DNA of 64,000 bases, taken from positions 343,695-407,694 of the forward strand of contig MSJH02000810.1 of NCBI GenBank assembly GCA_001931875.2, written 5' to 3'. A program made the translations under genes and the position numbers. Positions 23,325 through 34,599 of this stretch are shown in pieces. This DNA is from Byssochlamys sp. IMV 00236. Its lineage: Eukaryota; Ascomycota; Eurotiomycetes; Eurotiales; Thermoascaceae. Numbering within the stretch: the stretch's first letter is position 1; the number at the start of each line of letters is the position of its first letter. The notes below the pieces were generated by a model that saw only the letters and a program-made list of their open reading frames with translations, searched no databases and was not told the DNA's origin.

Positions 23325-24347
23325 ATGTTTGCCAGGAGACCATCTCACAACCATAGCCACTCTGAGAGTTTCTCGTCCAAGTATCGCGCAGGGAAAGCAA
23401 CCTCCAGGCCCAAGCGCTCCTTCAAGGAGCATTCTTCAAGCTCAAGACGCCTGGAAACTTCGCAGAAACCAGATAGTGCTCCCATTGGGGAGTGAGTTCA
23501 TGTTGCTGTGCAAATTTGCGGGTATGTGCAGTTGCTAACTGGAGCAGGTCACTCACATCGGCAATCGTTACGATCTGTGTTGGCCCCGACCAGCGTCTCT
23601 TCGCTGCTCACGAGGACGTCCTTGGCGCGTCTCCTTTCTTCCAAGCCCGTTGCCGTGAGCAGTTCCTGGAAACCCACAATAAACGCATCGACCTACCGGA
23701 AGAGCAGCCGGAGATCCTCTCCTGTGTTCTCGAGTATCTCTACAAAGGAGACTACTATCCAAAGCTTCTTCATAACAAACGTCGTGATAACTGGCACTTG
23801 GAGAACACAGGAGCAGATAACGATGCAAGTGAATGCTCTATTTTCCATCAAGCAACAGGAGCAGTGATCTTGAAAGACACGGCTGTCTAGTAAGTACTGT
23901 ACATCCAGATAGCTGCATTATGATCTTCCATATCTCTGACCATCTCCTTTTTCCATCAACAGCTGTGCCGCAGAGAAGTACGGTCTTCAAGAGCTAAAAC
24001 GCCTCGCCCTGCGAAAACAGGGCCTCCAGTGCGGCATCCAATGCAGCACTATCCTGGCAAGCGCTCGGTATGCCTACGAAAATACACCTGATACCGATTC
24101 AAAGCTCCGCGCACACTACCTCGCCTTGATCATCCGTAGCAGATCTACCTTCAAACGTAGTGGTACAATGCAGATGGAGATGGAGCAAGGAGGGAGACTT
24201 TTCTTCGACCTTTTTGTTGCGATGTGTAACCATATGGTTAGCTCTGCCTCCTTGGTTTCTGCTCCTGTTACTTTACTACCTCGCTGACACCTACGAAATC
24301 GACAGGACGACATGGCCTCTGCCTCCAAGTCTCCCTTTTCTCGTTAA
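23325..24347 (+). CDS. BTB/POZ-domain protein
   Basis: Exons 23325-23491, 23548-23889, 23963-24236 and 24306-24347 join in phase for about 274 residues. After a basic Ser-rich N-terminus, a BTB domain starts at VTICVGPDQRLFAAHEDVLG and runs through SPFFQARCREQF and ILSCVLEYLYKGDYYP. After an insert, the domain's later helices continue as YCAAEKYGLQELKRLAL. This BTB type is common in filamentous fungi, often as single-domain proteins of unknown role; some BTB proteins are Cul3 adaptors. Between the core and the last helices lies an Asn/Asp-rich insert. The final 14-codon exon is short but joins in phase. Function is not predictable. Confidence 0.8.
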
Positions 24348-25549
24348 TTTCCGATGACCGGTTGTATGTCGCTCTCCTCTCCACCCTGATCTCACGGCTC
24401 GGATCATACACCCCTCAATCTACGACGCTTTCCTCTCAAGCCTTGTTTGACGACTACTCGAAAAGGCTCTCGCCTTTACGGGAAAGAAATATTAATAAAC
24501 ACAGGAACCCAATTTGTACAATTACTTGCCTCTGCCTCTTGAGTTTGGGACCTACATATAACAGTGGTCAACGATCAGAAGAGGAGAGACAATGTGCTTT
24601 TCGGTACTATCTCTTTTGTATTCTCATATATTATTATGATGTGATCATGTAACAATACCATTCTTGCCTCCCCTACAAGACGGGTGATAAACAGATCACG
24701 TCTTAAAAGAAGGGGTTGAGATCAAATTATTCTTGTTTATGACTGATGCTCTCCGTTACTTTTTTGGGGTCAATGATTTCAGTTTGTTTCAGAAGAACGA
24801 TGCTTGATGGCTCTCATGAAGGGTGGTGTGTATGGTATACAATATAGCTATTTCGGCCGAATAATAAATATGGTACACACTCATATCTCGAAGCATCCAG
24901 AACAATTCCATATTTCTTATATGTCTAGTTTGTCGAGATCGACCACAGCTATACCATAGTTCAAATCATTTCCTATACCCCTCACGAGACAAACACGACG
25001 CATGCTTGCGGCCGTACCATAAATCGCTCACTGTCACACTCTACCTTGCAGTAGTAGTAGTAGTAGTAGCATCCGTCACTGTTTCTGACCGGAATCCCCT
25101 GTAAGCATCTACCTAGCGGATGTGAGATGCCGTTTCCGCGCGATTAAGTAGTATGCCTTCGACACCGCAGTTTTTTTACCTATTATTCTACATAGTTCCA
25201 GGGACATCATAGAAAAGGGCAACAATACAATACGTACGTCCAATATCCGGGTTCTAAGAGGGTGTGTATTGAGTCGCTCGTATACATACTCGTATGTCTT
25301 AATGCAATCATCCATTATTCACCCCCCCGTACATTAACTATGGATTCAATATCCAGATCAAGATAATTCACAATATATTATTTCCAGAATGTGCCAGGAC
25401 CTTAAAATGAAATCAATAACTTTCCTAGCGATTGTACATACACGATGGACACAACCCGCCGCCCTGTTCTGGTCTATTTAACTTTCGTACACTGAATCAA
25501 GGTTAGGAGATTGATTCATATATCTGTTCACTCGACTAGTCAACTAACA
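24348..25549. other. Intergenic region
   Basis: About 1.2 kb, AT-rich in places, with an AGT trinucleotide run near 25053-25070. Apart from the BTB gene's probable 3' end I see nothing recognisable. Confidence 0.4.
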
Positions 25550-26012
25550 ATGACTTGCTGGATAAGGATTTTTCTGGTAGTTATTCTTGCTAATTGGATG
25601 TTTGCAATGAGTAAGTTTTGATTAAGGTTCTCTTATGATATATATTGATAGTTGTTCTATCTGGGTATCTCACACTCAAGGTAATGTAAGTAAACTGTGT
25701 TCTTTGTGAATGCCCCATACCTGCAAGGAGTATGCCCTAAGTAGATGTCCGCTATGGCACACGAGAGCCTGCTGTAGAAGCTCTAGTTGGGGTGGGTGTA
25801 GTCACCTTTGCTCGACAAGTAGCAAAAACTGGGTGATGCTGCCTTGCCAATATGGTACCAGGGCTCCATGTATGTTGATGACTGTGGTATTGAATGTTAA
25901 ACGTAGACGAGGATGCCTCACGCGATTCACGTCTGCCGTAGGTTTCCAGACAGAGCAACAGCCAGTCCAATACTTCGATCCGATGCTTTTTGAGACGATC
26001 GGGAGAAGATGA
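25550..26012 (+). CDS. Tentative small protein with an N-terminal hydrophobic segment
   Basis: An ATG at 25550 opens MTCWIRIFLVVILANWMFAM, a strong signal peptide or membrane anchor, ending at a good donor GTAAGT (25611). Joining exon 25742-25832 and exon 25907-26012 keeps phase through both junctions and ends at TGA, giving 85 residues. The middle reads DVRYGTREPAVEALVGVG, a second mildly hydrophobic stretch. I do not recognise the family. The middle acceptor (CCCTAAG) is weak, and other splice choices from the same first exon are possible, including a Cys-rich frame starting at 25728. Treat it as a candidate only. It sits alone between the BTB gene and the Csn12-like gene. Confidence 0.3.
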
Positions 26013-26170
26013 CTGACCCACGCAGGCGGAGTCTATATGAGCCTCTTGAGATGCAATGAGTCTTCATATCATAACACATGGCTCGTCCTGTAAAATACAG
26101 AGCTCCTCATTAAGCAGGGACCACGAGAGGCTTAAGTCGATAAGCGATAGACCATACGCCTAACGCAGGT

Positions 26171-27819
26171 TTAAATGCCTGTTCCTGGAAACGCGTTACC
26201 GCTCTTGCTCAAAACGACAATGCCTCTGTCACGAGCGATGTAACCCTTCATGAGGTTCTGTGTTACGCATTAGTCATGTGAAAAGCGCGAAGTAAAGTGG
26301 ATTATCGGTCTAACCTTATAGATCAGATTGGACAAGAGACATTCGACTTCATCAAAGTCGACTCGCGATTTAGCTTCGCTATGTGTCCCTATCCGCAAAG
26401 CCGCTGCGAATTCTGCGACTGGAACACGTGTCCGTCGAATAGGGGGCATGCCCTCCTTTGGCGGATCGAATCCTCCAGCAAGGAAGACCTTGCGGAAGAG
26501 ATTCCGCAAAGCAATGTCACGTCCTCTTTCCAAAGGCAGATAAATGCGTCTTTTGACAAACTCGTCCTCGTTGGCTGACATGGCTTGATCGAAGCCAACT
26601 AGATCCCCTTTTTTGATACAGGTGCACAGTGGACGGAAGAATTTTTCGAGACGAGGGAATGGGCCAAGCAGGTCCTTGCTAGGTAAGGTGTGAGTTGTCA
26701 CCATATGGCAAGGTACAAGGTACATAAGAATCAACCTTGACTACATTAGCCAGCTTCTAGGAGACAGTCTTGCTCGGGCTTACTCTTTGTTTTTGTAGGC
26801 ATCCTTGTGACAGAGATTCCATGCATAGGTCAAGTGCTCTTCCGCCTGAGAGAAGGGTGTGATTAGCATCTCCGCGTGAACTTAGCAACGATACGACCTA
26901 CTTCAGCATAGTTCTCGTCTAGGAAACATATTACCCCAACGCAGTATTTGAATGTGACTATGTGCGACTTGGGGAATGCCTCCAGCTCGGGCATATCGGC
27001 TGAAGACGCATCCAATGCACGAAGTACGTTCTTGGAAAGTCCAACAGAGTTGAGCTACGGAAATGTTAGAATCAGTCTGAATATGGGTCTAGATGCTGAG
27101 CCTACCTTGAAGTAGGTCTTGAATAAGAGGTTCGTAGTCTCGTATATACCCCATTTCCGTGATTCCTCAATTGGGGCTCTATGTTTTTTCTATCAGTAAA
27201 CGAGAGACATATAGTGAGATTCTCTAAGCACTATGGCGTACCTGTCACTGAGGCAAAGAGTGAATATCCGGTTGATTGTTCGCGCGGCATCTTCTAGCTT
27301 CACATTTTTGTTGAACTCCCCCACGACATCATCTTGGAATCCATTGCCAAAACCTGAGTCTTGTGAGGATGTCTCAGCATCAGCCCTCATGGCAAATATG
27401 CGTAGGTATCGTCCAACCACGTATAAGCATGGCACTGTCCAGGCCTGGAGGCCGCCGTTCGAGTAACCCCTAATGAGAACATTGGCGACTTCCTTCCAAG
27501 CATCAAATACTTTGGCCCAGCTGCTGCGCGACTCCTCGACCTTCAGAATTTCCCCCACCGCTTTCCAGTAAGCAGTGAATATTTCCAGCCAAGCATTCTG
27601 TTCCTGCTTAGGCAGTTTCACGCCTGTGCTCCGGTCCTGGAACAGTGTGTATCGAAGATCCGAAGATACATTCACAGAATTTGTGGAATAGTAAAAGGAA
27701 CGTAGCTTGTCTGGAAACTGTGCTGGAGCAGCTGGAGTGAGAGCTGCCGCCAAACGAGGACCAGAGCCGACTGACTGGGCTTCCTTGAAATCGGCAAATA
27801 CAGAGTTTCCTCCGGACAT
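26171..27819 (-). CDS. Csn12/Thp1-like PCI-domain protein
   Basis: Six exons on the minus strand (27819-27242, 27178-27106, 27054-26902, 26845-26784, 26735-26315, 26257-26171) give 457 residues with all phases matching. Hallmarks are the block [20 protein letters not shown], then [20 protein letters not shown] and [13 protein letters not shown], followed by LIYLVPCHM-like residues and the winged-helix end [20 protein letters not shown], and a final [12 protein letters not shown]. This order fits Csn12, a protein linked to the COP9 signalosome and, with Thp3, to mRNA splicing and elongation; the related Thp1 works in TREX-2. Which complex applies in this organism is inferred. The short exons are supported by the conserved motifs they encode. 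It is divergent from the eL20 gene. Confidence 0.88.
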
Positions 27820-28246
27820 GATTGGTGGCTATTTATTGCTACGCTGCTGTGGTCTGATAGAAACGACAGTATAGGCTTCCTCAAAGGAATGACGAGTCTA
27901 TTATTCAAGAAGAGATCACCCCCATCAAATAGGTAGAAGAAGCACCAACAGATGAAGACATCGAGTGGTTTGATGTGGTTGTGGGGAAAGGCGCGACTAT
28001 CGACTATCGACTATCGGGGCCTTCTCGGCGGCTGTGGCTAGTTCACCGTAAACGGCTAGCGCGGGTACAAGCCTCCGCTCGCTTAACCGGAGGGCCTCAA
28101 GCCCTAGCACAACAAGTTCACAAATCTTCAATTTTGGCGACAGTCAACGGCACACCTCTCGAGACTCAACCACCACATCCTCAATCAAAGTAAGTGCTTC
28201 TTGAGATCACTGTACAGCGTTTACCGGTTTACTAACAGATTTCCAG
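27820..28246. promoter_or_regulatory. Divergent promoter region of the Csn12-like and eL20 genes
   Basis: About 430 bases. It contains three head-to-tail CGACTAT units (about 27996-28016). It also holds a likely 5' UTR intron of the eL20 gene: donor GTAAGTGC near 28190, branch-like ACTAAC and acceptor CAG just before ATTTCCAGATGG. Splice positions are inferred from motif match. Confidence 0.45.
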
Positions 28247-29253
28247 ATGGGTGAGTAATTTCCCTCCATCCTACACTGCATTTGGTTTTTGTGTGCCCGT
28301 CGGTTCTTCAGAGATGAGAATGCCGTGCCTGGAAAAAGAGAGTAGTCGAAATGGTGAATCGCGGAGGGCTTGGTAAACGACAAATGGATTGGGACTTATT
28401 GAACGAAGTTGGAAGAGTTGGATTTGAGGGAAGAATGGGATATCGTCGCTGTTCAATTCGCTGGATTCTCGACCGCACGAATAATCGATGACACGAGCCG
28501 CCGGAGCACACAAAGGCTTTGCGATCCAGTCGAGGCCTTGAAATCGCACTCGAGAGATGTTGAAACACAGGCTGACTCGCTCTGTTCTAGGGCGTCTCAA
28601 CGAGTACCAGGTCATCGGGCGTCACCTGCCCACCGAGGCTAACCCGACCCCCAAGCTGTACCGCATGCGCATCTTCGCGCCCAACGATGTGGTCGCTAAG
28701 TCGCGGTTCTGGTACTTCCTGACCAAGCTCCGAAAGGTCAAGAAGGCCAACGGTGAGATCGTCAGCCTCAACGTGGTATGTAACCTTGCGCTGGGTTTTC
28801 GTGGCCGATAGTGCGCACAATGGTCGATTCCAGACAGCGCTGACAACCGATGCAGATCCACGAGAAGCGCCCTCTCAAGGTCAAGAACTTCGGTATCTGG
28901 ATCCGCTACGACTCTCGCTCCGGTACCCACAACATGTACAAGGAGTTCCGTGAGCTGTCCAGAACCGACGCCGTTGAGGCTCTGTACCAGGACATGGCTG
29001 CCCGTCACCGTGCCCGTTTCGGCTCCATCCACGTACGTTCATCTGCACCGATTATTTCTTCTTCCTGAACCTGGTATACTGATAAACCCCGCAGATCCTC
29101 AAGGTCGTTGAGATCGAGAAGGCCGACTCCATCCGCCGCCCCTACATCAAGCAGCTCCTCACCAAGAACCTCAAGTTCCCTCTGCCCCACCGCTCCGCCA
29201 AGCTTGCCGGAAAGAAGCTGTACGCCTACTCTCGCCCATCCACTTTCGCGTAA
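28247..29253 (+). CDS. rpl20: 60S ribosomal protein eL20 (L18a family)
   Basis: Exons 28247-28250, 28591-28775, 28856-29032 and 29095-29253 give 174 residues, the normal length. The first coding exon has only four bases (ATGG), and its 340-nt intron restores [16 protein letters not shown]. Later hallmarks are [54 protein letters not shown] and the basic C-terminus [16 protein letters not shown]. The protein is a component of the large cytosolic ribosomal subunit. A tiny first coding exon with a long first intron is typical of fungal ribosomal protein genes. Codon use is strongly biased to C-ending codons, as expected for a highly expressed gene. Confidence 0.96.
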
Positions 29254-29968
29254 ATGTGAGGTTTTGGGTTATGGGGAACGAGACGTGTGGTTAAATGACT
29301 GTGTTATGGCCATAGCATGTTTGCAGGACAAAGACCGGACAGAGACAGAATATATGCCTAGTCCCCCAGCGTATGGGGAGGGAGGGTCTCGATGTCACTT
29401 TAGTCCTCTACAGCGAATCTCTCAAATATCATCTTAAAAAAACGGGGTTTTGTTATTCGGCAAGCACTGGCTGCAGCTCTCTCCGCCAGGGTGATCCACC
29501 CAATTCGTTCTAGTAAATCCTAAATCCTTGCCCTGATACTCCCAATAGACAAGCAGAAAAAATTGGTCCAGCAGTATGAACTTAGCAGGAGGCTAGAGAA
29601 GCCCCTGTTATACATCGGGATGGGCACATACCAGCAGCATTGAGGTATCGGTTTCTGTAGTCTCCATAGTAATTCCACTTTTCTGGGATGATGTAGTACA
29701 CAGCAAGGACAATCTGCTGCTGAAGCATCATTTAATCAGAATGTTATAATAATATAACTAATATCAACAATATTAATATTATAATAATAAGACGGAATAA
29801 TTCCTTTGCCAACTTTCGGATCGCAAGGGATGTGGAGCCGACATGCAGCCTACCAGATTGCGTCATGAGTAATCCTCCCCGGGAACTCAAAACATCCACC
29901 TTTGCCGGTCCTGTCCATTCTTTAAGACCTCCATTGAACTCTCGGTATCGCTGAACAGTCCATCCAAC
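29254..29968. other. Intergenic region
   Basis: About 700 bases between eL20 and mcr1, with an AT-rich stretch at 29738-29795 made of ATAAT/TATTAAT repeats. It should hold the eL20 3' UTR and the mcr1 promoter. No gene seen. Confidence 0.4.
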
Positions 29969-31141
29969 ATGTTCGCCCGTCAATTCTTCAGGACCTGCCA
30001 GCCTGCGAAGCAGGTAAGTTCTCCTAAGCGCTTAAGTTCTCCCAAGCGCAGAGCAGCCCACAATGGCTGGCTCGCCCTCCGCAAAGTGTGCGTTGCTGAC
30101 AAGCTGCAGAGCTTCCGCAAGTACTCGACCGAAGCCCCCAAGGGCAAGGCGAACTTGACCCCGATCTACCTCGCCGTTGGCGTGGCTGGTCTGGCTGTCG
30201 GTACCTACAGATACGCGGGCAGCGCAGCTGCTGAGGAGAAGCCCCGCGACAAGGTCTTCAAGGGCGGGGACCAGGGCTTCGTCGATCTGAAGCTCGCTGC
30301 CATTGAGGAGCTGAGCCCCAACACCAAGAAGTTCCGCTTCGAGTTCGAGGACAAGGATGCTGTCTCTGGCCTTCCTGTCACTTGTGAGTCGTTCAGTCCA
30401 GCATCAATTGTCGAACAGGAAGCTCACCGATATCACCAGCTGCCTTGTTGACCAAGTACCAGCCGCCGGATGGATCCAAGCCCATCCTGCGTCCCTACAC
30501 TCCCACCAACGATGAAGGTATTTGCCGACCCTTAAGAATCACAATCGGGAGCATTCGCTCACAATTGAACAGACATTCCGGGTTACCTCGAGCTTGTGGT
30601 CAAGCGCTATCCGAACGGCCCCATGTCCGAGCACCTGCACAGCATGAACGTTGGTCAGCGCCTGAACTTCAAGGGTCCCCTTCCCAAGTACCCTTGGGAG
30701 GCTAACAAGCACAACCACGTCGTCCTGCTTGCCGGTGGCACTGGTATCACTCCCATGTACCAGCTCGCCCGCCACATCTTCAAGAACCCCGAGGACAAGA
30801 CCAAGGTCACCCTGGTGTTCGGTAACGTCAGTGAGCAGGACATCCTTCTGAAGAAGGAGTGGGAAGAGCTGGAGAACACCTACCCCCAGCGCTTCAAGGC
30901 CTTCTACCTCCTCGACAACCCCCCACCCGAGTGGACCGGCGGTAAGGGCTACATCACCAAGGAGCTCCTGAAGACCGTCATGCCTGAGCCCAAGGAGGAG
31001 AACATTAAGATCTTTGTCTGTGGTCCTCCTGCCATGTACAAGGCTCTGAGCGGCCCCAAGGTTAGCCCGAAGGACCAGGGTGAGCTGAGCGGTGCCCTGA
31101 AGGAGCTTGGATACAGCGCGGACCAGGTCTACAAGTTCTAG
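29969..31141 (+). CDS. mcr1: NADH-cytochrome b5 reductase 2, mitochondrial
   Basis: Exons 29969-30013, 30110-30383, 30440-30517 and 30573-31141 give about 321 residues. An N-terminal mitochondrial targeting part ([15 protein letters not shown], then [12 protein letters not shown]) precedes one membrane segment ([20 protein letters not shown]), as in yeast Mcr1. The FAD-binding motif [10 protein letters not shown] and the flavin/NAD part [15 protein letters not shown] follow, then a [10 protein letters not shown] segment that completes the NAD-binding domain. The enzyme passes electrons from NADH to cytochrome b5 or other acceptors, and in yeast has outer-membrane and intermembrane-space forms with roles in erythroascorbate and sterol metabolism. 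Intron 1 starts with a near-perfect tandem duplication of about 18 bp next to the donor. Confidence 0.95.
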
Positions 31142-31724
31142 TTAAGCTCTGGAAGCCCCGCGTACAAAGATACAATGTCTCATTAGATTTTGGAGAAATC
31201 ACGGCTTTTTAGCATATCTTCAATAGAAGCTGTGAACTGTTACCTGAAAACTCAGTATTGCTTATGGTCCATTGGTAGAGCGCGCATTAATTGATTATTA
31301 CATAACAAGTAAGATAGATGTCGAACATTAGTTGTGTCGACATGACAGATTGCGGTGACACCAAGCATTCCCACCAGGCAATCATCGTCCCTATTACCTA
31401 GTAGTAATCCCCAGAAAAACTGTCCAGAGAACGCTATCCCGAACAATCCAGTAAGTTGATGCCCCGAAGTTGCCCGCTTCCATCCTCAGAAATGAAGAAA
31501 AATCTGCTCGCCTTTTTCTTTTTAAGTATGGCTCCTGGTATGGAAATGAACAGCACGCGCAATATTGATAACCACAGCCATAAGTACCGATCCATCACTA
31601 ATCCATAGCATCCCCATAATAACAATCACAACCTCCCGAAGCAACCACGACCACATCGATGGTCTGGAACTTGTACGAAGCGCTTTATGTTCTACTTCGA
31701 TCATGGGATAGAGGAGGGAACAGC
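31142..31724. other. Convergent intergenic region
   Basis: About 580 bases between mcr1 (+) and the Ser/Ala-repeat gene (-). A tRNA A-box-like string (TCCATTGGTAGAGCGC, about 31268-31283) occurs without a matching B box or stems. No gene seen. Confidence 0.4.
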
Positions 31725-32717
31725 TTAAATTCCTCCACCGGAGATAGAAACCGGGACAGGAGTCACGGTCACGGTAGCAGCTGCAGTAGTCGCGGCTGCA
31801 GTAGTCGCAGCCGCAGTGGAACTGGAGCTGGCACTGGCGCTGCTGGAGCTGGCGCTGGCACTGCTGGAGCTGGCACTCGCGCTGCTGGAGCTGGCACTCG
31901 CGCTGCTGGAGCTGGCACTCGCGCTGCTGGAGCTGGCACTCGCACTGCTGGAACTAGCACTCGCGCTGCTGGAACTGGCACTCGCGCTGCTGGAGCTGGC
32001 ACTCGCGCTGCTGGAACTAGCACTCGCGCTGCTGGAACTGGCACTCGCGCTGCTGGAGCTGGCATTGGCACTGCTGGAGCTGGCACTGGCACTCACACTC
32101 GCACTCGCGCTGGCACTGGCGCTGACACTGGCACTGGCACTGAGACTGACACTGAGACTGACGCTGGCGCTGGGGCTGGCGGTGGAACTAGCACTGGCAC
32201 TGGTAGTGGAACTGGCACTGGCACTTGTAGTCAAACTGGCACTGGCACTGGTAGTGGGAATGGCGCTAGGAATAGAGCTGGAAGTAGTAGTCGCAGCAGC
32301 ACTCGTCGAAGACAAAGGCGTAGTCGAAGGCTCAGGGAAAAGTTCCAAATTAGCCGCCTGGGCTAAGATGAGAGTGGCATCGTCAAACTCTCCAGTACTC
32401 GGATCATATCTCGGATCAAACCCAATCTCCTTGACAGGAATGATTTCTCCGTTCCAGTTGATCAGGACATTGATGCACTTCGGGTCGGCGTACCAGAGAC
32501 AATGGGCAGGAGCGAGGACGGAGCTTGCATTAAGAAGGAGACCTTCACACAAGAGGTCGGGGGGAGCGTCGCCCTGGATGATTTCGACCGAGTAGGGATT
32601 CGGGGGGTGGTGGTGGTGGTGGTGGTGTTGTCGCTTGTAAACGGCGCTGGGTCTGGCCAGTACAGAAGGAAGAAGGGCCAAGCTGAGAGGGAGCCAGGCG
32701 AAGATGGAGGACTTCAT
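31725..32717 (-). CDS. Secreted protein: truncated trypsin-like domain plus Ser/Ala repeat
   Basis: A single exon encodes 330 residues. [20 protein letters not shown] is a clear signal peptide. A Lys-Arg (28-29) Kex2-type site follows, then seven His residues. Residues about 44-120 resemble the first half of an S1 (trypsin) protease: [10 protein letters not shown] around His72 fits the catalytic-His block and [10 protein letters not shown] around Asp112-113 fits the catalytic-Asp block. The second half with the catalytic Ser is absent. Instead, residues ~130-320 are Ser/Ala/Thr-rich with a tandem seven-residue repeat of the form SSSASAS encoded by 21-bp units (about 31830-32085). The C-terminus is [16 protein letters not shown]. 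It would be secreted or wall-bound, heavily O-glycosylated, and almost surely not a protease. Confidence 0.7.
   Translation of the reverse strand: MKSSIFAWLPLSLALLPSVLARPSAVYKRQHHHHHHHPPNPYSVEIIQGDAPPDLLCEGLLLNASSVLAPAHCLWYADPKCINVLINWNGEIIPVKEIGFDPRYDPSTGEFDDATLILAQAANLELFPEPSTTPLSSTSAAATTTSSSIPSAIPTTSASASLTTSASASSTTSASASSTASPSASVSLSVSLSASASVSASASASASVSASASSSSANASSSSASASSSSASASSSSASASSSSASASSSSASASSSSASASSSSASASSSSASASSSSASASSSSASASSSSASASSSSTAAATTAAATTAAATVTVTPVPVSISGGGI
31830..32085. repeat. 21-bp tandem repeat array in the Ser/Ala-rich protein gene
   Basis: About twelve head-to-tail units such as CTGGCACTCGCGCTGCTGGAG, with small variants (CTGGAA or CTAGCA). Each codes for seven Ser/Ala residues on the minus strand. 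Because the units contain no stops, several other frames are also open through here; those are not genes. Confidence 0.85.
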
Positions 32718-33445
32718 TTTTGTAGAGATTGCGTAGTAATGAAGTATTATCAAAAGAGATTTTGATATATGAGTTATTAAGCTTGTATGTAATATAGATT
32801 TATATAACGAACGTCTTTGGAATAGATGAAGTAGATGGAAACAACACTCGACACTCTGCTCTCAAGAAATCAATCCAGCAGAGGGGGGGGGGAAAGAAGA
32901 GCTATTAAATACCATTGTTAGTTTAGTTATAAGAGTAATTTCACGAGTAAAAAAAAAACAAAACAAAACTCAACGACACCGTTTCCCTTTCCCCCTCTCC
33001 CCTTCCCTTCGTTCCAGGATCATCTTCCATATTTCCTATTATCTGCTAACAGACAGTGCGCGTGCGGAAGAGAGAAAACTTTGGCGAGCAGCAATCAATG
33101 GAAGGGAAACCAGGAATTCTCATCCTCGAAGATTGGTATCTGCCAATTAATTGTGGTAAGTCTCTCGGTATACGAAACCTCGTAGTTGGAGTTGGAGGTT
33201 GTTTTTGCGAAGTTGTACGGTTGCGGAAATTACGGGAATGTAGGAGCAGAGGACGTCAGAATGATAAAGCGCTTAGGCGTGTAAGAATTACCGATTAAGA
33301 GAGCAAGGGCTGTAGTTAGAGTAGGCGCGGGAAGACAGTATGTATGTAGTCGGCTATTTTAATCGACTGGTCGTGATGATTATGTGAAGAAAAGAAAAAA
33401 GAGCCGAAGTGATAATGTAGGTAGTAGTAAGCTAGAGTTCCCGAG
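32718..33445. other. Upstream region of the Ser/Ala-repeat gene, up to the copia element
   Basis: About 730 bases with poly-G and poly-A runs and a pyrimidine-rich stretch at 32980-33010. An open frame at 33056-33298 has a donor-like GTAAGTC inside but no recognisable content. Confidence 0.4.
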
Positions 33446-33450
33446 AGCAC

Positions 33451-33579
33451 TGAAGGAAGCGGGAGAAAGCTTGCTTGATTGGATCTAGGAGCTAGGCGAA
33501 GCCTATATGGGCTCGCCTAGGTCACGTGATCACTAGGGAGCAGGGCGCCGAAAGGGGCAGCCGAAGGGGGCCTTTAAAC
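33451..33579 (-). repeat. 3' LTR of the copia element (left copy)
   Basis: GC-rich 129-bp copy beginning TGAAGGAAGCGGGAG on the plus strand. It differs from the right copy at only a few sites, and those it carries itself are at its inner end (CCTTTAAAC for CCTTCAACA, and A for G a few bases before). Confidence 0.85.
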
Positions 33580-34599
33580 CTACCCTTATACTGAGTATTA
33601 GGGAATATATAGCAATTATTTAAACAACTAAATATAAATAAATAGGATTAACTAGAAAATAGATAATATGTAAAAGCAAAGAAATAAGCAGTCTAATTAT
33701 ATAGTTAAGCAGTTATAATTAAGCCGAGCTACCTAAGCTATATCTAAAATTTTAGGATTATTAGCCCTTTAATAAAACTATCAGTAATATTATCTACTAA
33801 ATTAATATATTTTAAATTAATTATACTTTAGGTAAGTATATTATAGATATAGTAGAACTATATATTAATATATTTAGAGCATTTAATATTAGTAAGAGTA
33901 TAGATTAGATCTTAGGTTCTATTATTATTAATATTTAAGATAATTAGACTAATATCCTTTATAATATCTATATTAATTATTAAATAATATATTTATTAGG
34001 CTTCTTTAGCAGCTTTAGAAATAGCTATATATTCTGCCTTATTAGAGCTAATTGAGATATATATCTATTTATAGATTTTCTATAAAATAGGTCTGCCAAT
34101 AAGTATAAAAATATATCTTAAGATAGAGTAATATTTATTATAATTCCTAATATAGTTAGAGTTATAGTAAGCTTATAAAAGTCTAATATTCTTATTATCT
34201 TTATAATATATAATATTATAGTTAAGGTATTTAGCTAAATAATATATAATATATTTTAAAGCTATATAGCTCTTTAGAATTAGGTAAGAGTTTCTTTTAG
34301 TTAATAAGCTTATAATCTTAGATAGATTAGGGTAAGTTTTAGTAGTTAACTATTAGCAGCAGCTAATACCTTATTAATATTCCTTAGTATTAATTATAGA
34401 ACTAAGCTTATTATTAATTTAAAGCTTAGAATCTATAAGAGATTTTATATAGCTAAAATCTTTCTATCTGAAAGATTAGATAAATTTATATATATACCTT
34501 ATTTAAGTAAGCTATATACCCTTTTTACTATAAGAGACCTCTATCCCTAAATAGTGTTTAATGGGCCCTAAGTTCTTTATTTTAAATCGCTTAGAGATG

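Noticed and set aside
25053..25070. AGT trinucleotide run as a functional repeat
   Set aside because: A short microsatellite in non-coding DNA with no flanking structure.
28487..28580. Possible C/D-box snoRNA in the first intron of the eL20 gene (GATGA ... CTGA)
   Set aside because: The C-box match is poor and no terminal stem or guide pairing is evident.
31264..31290. A-box-like TCCATTGGTAGAGCGC, possible tRNA
   Set aside because: No B box within range and no anticodon or acceptor stem; probably chance or a very old fragment.
31659..32595. Two long plus-strand open frames rich in Gly/Ala/Thr or Leu/Ala/Glu opposite the Ser/Ala gene
   Set aside because: They arise because the 21-bp repeat has no stop in several frames. 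Only the minus-strand frame has a signal peptide and protease-like residues.
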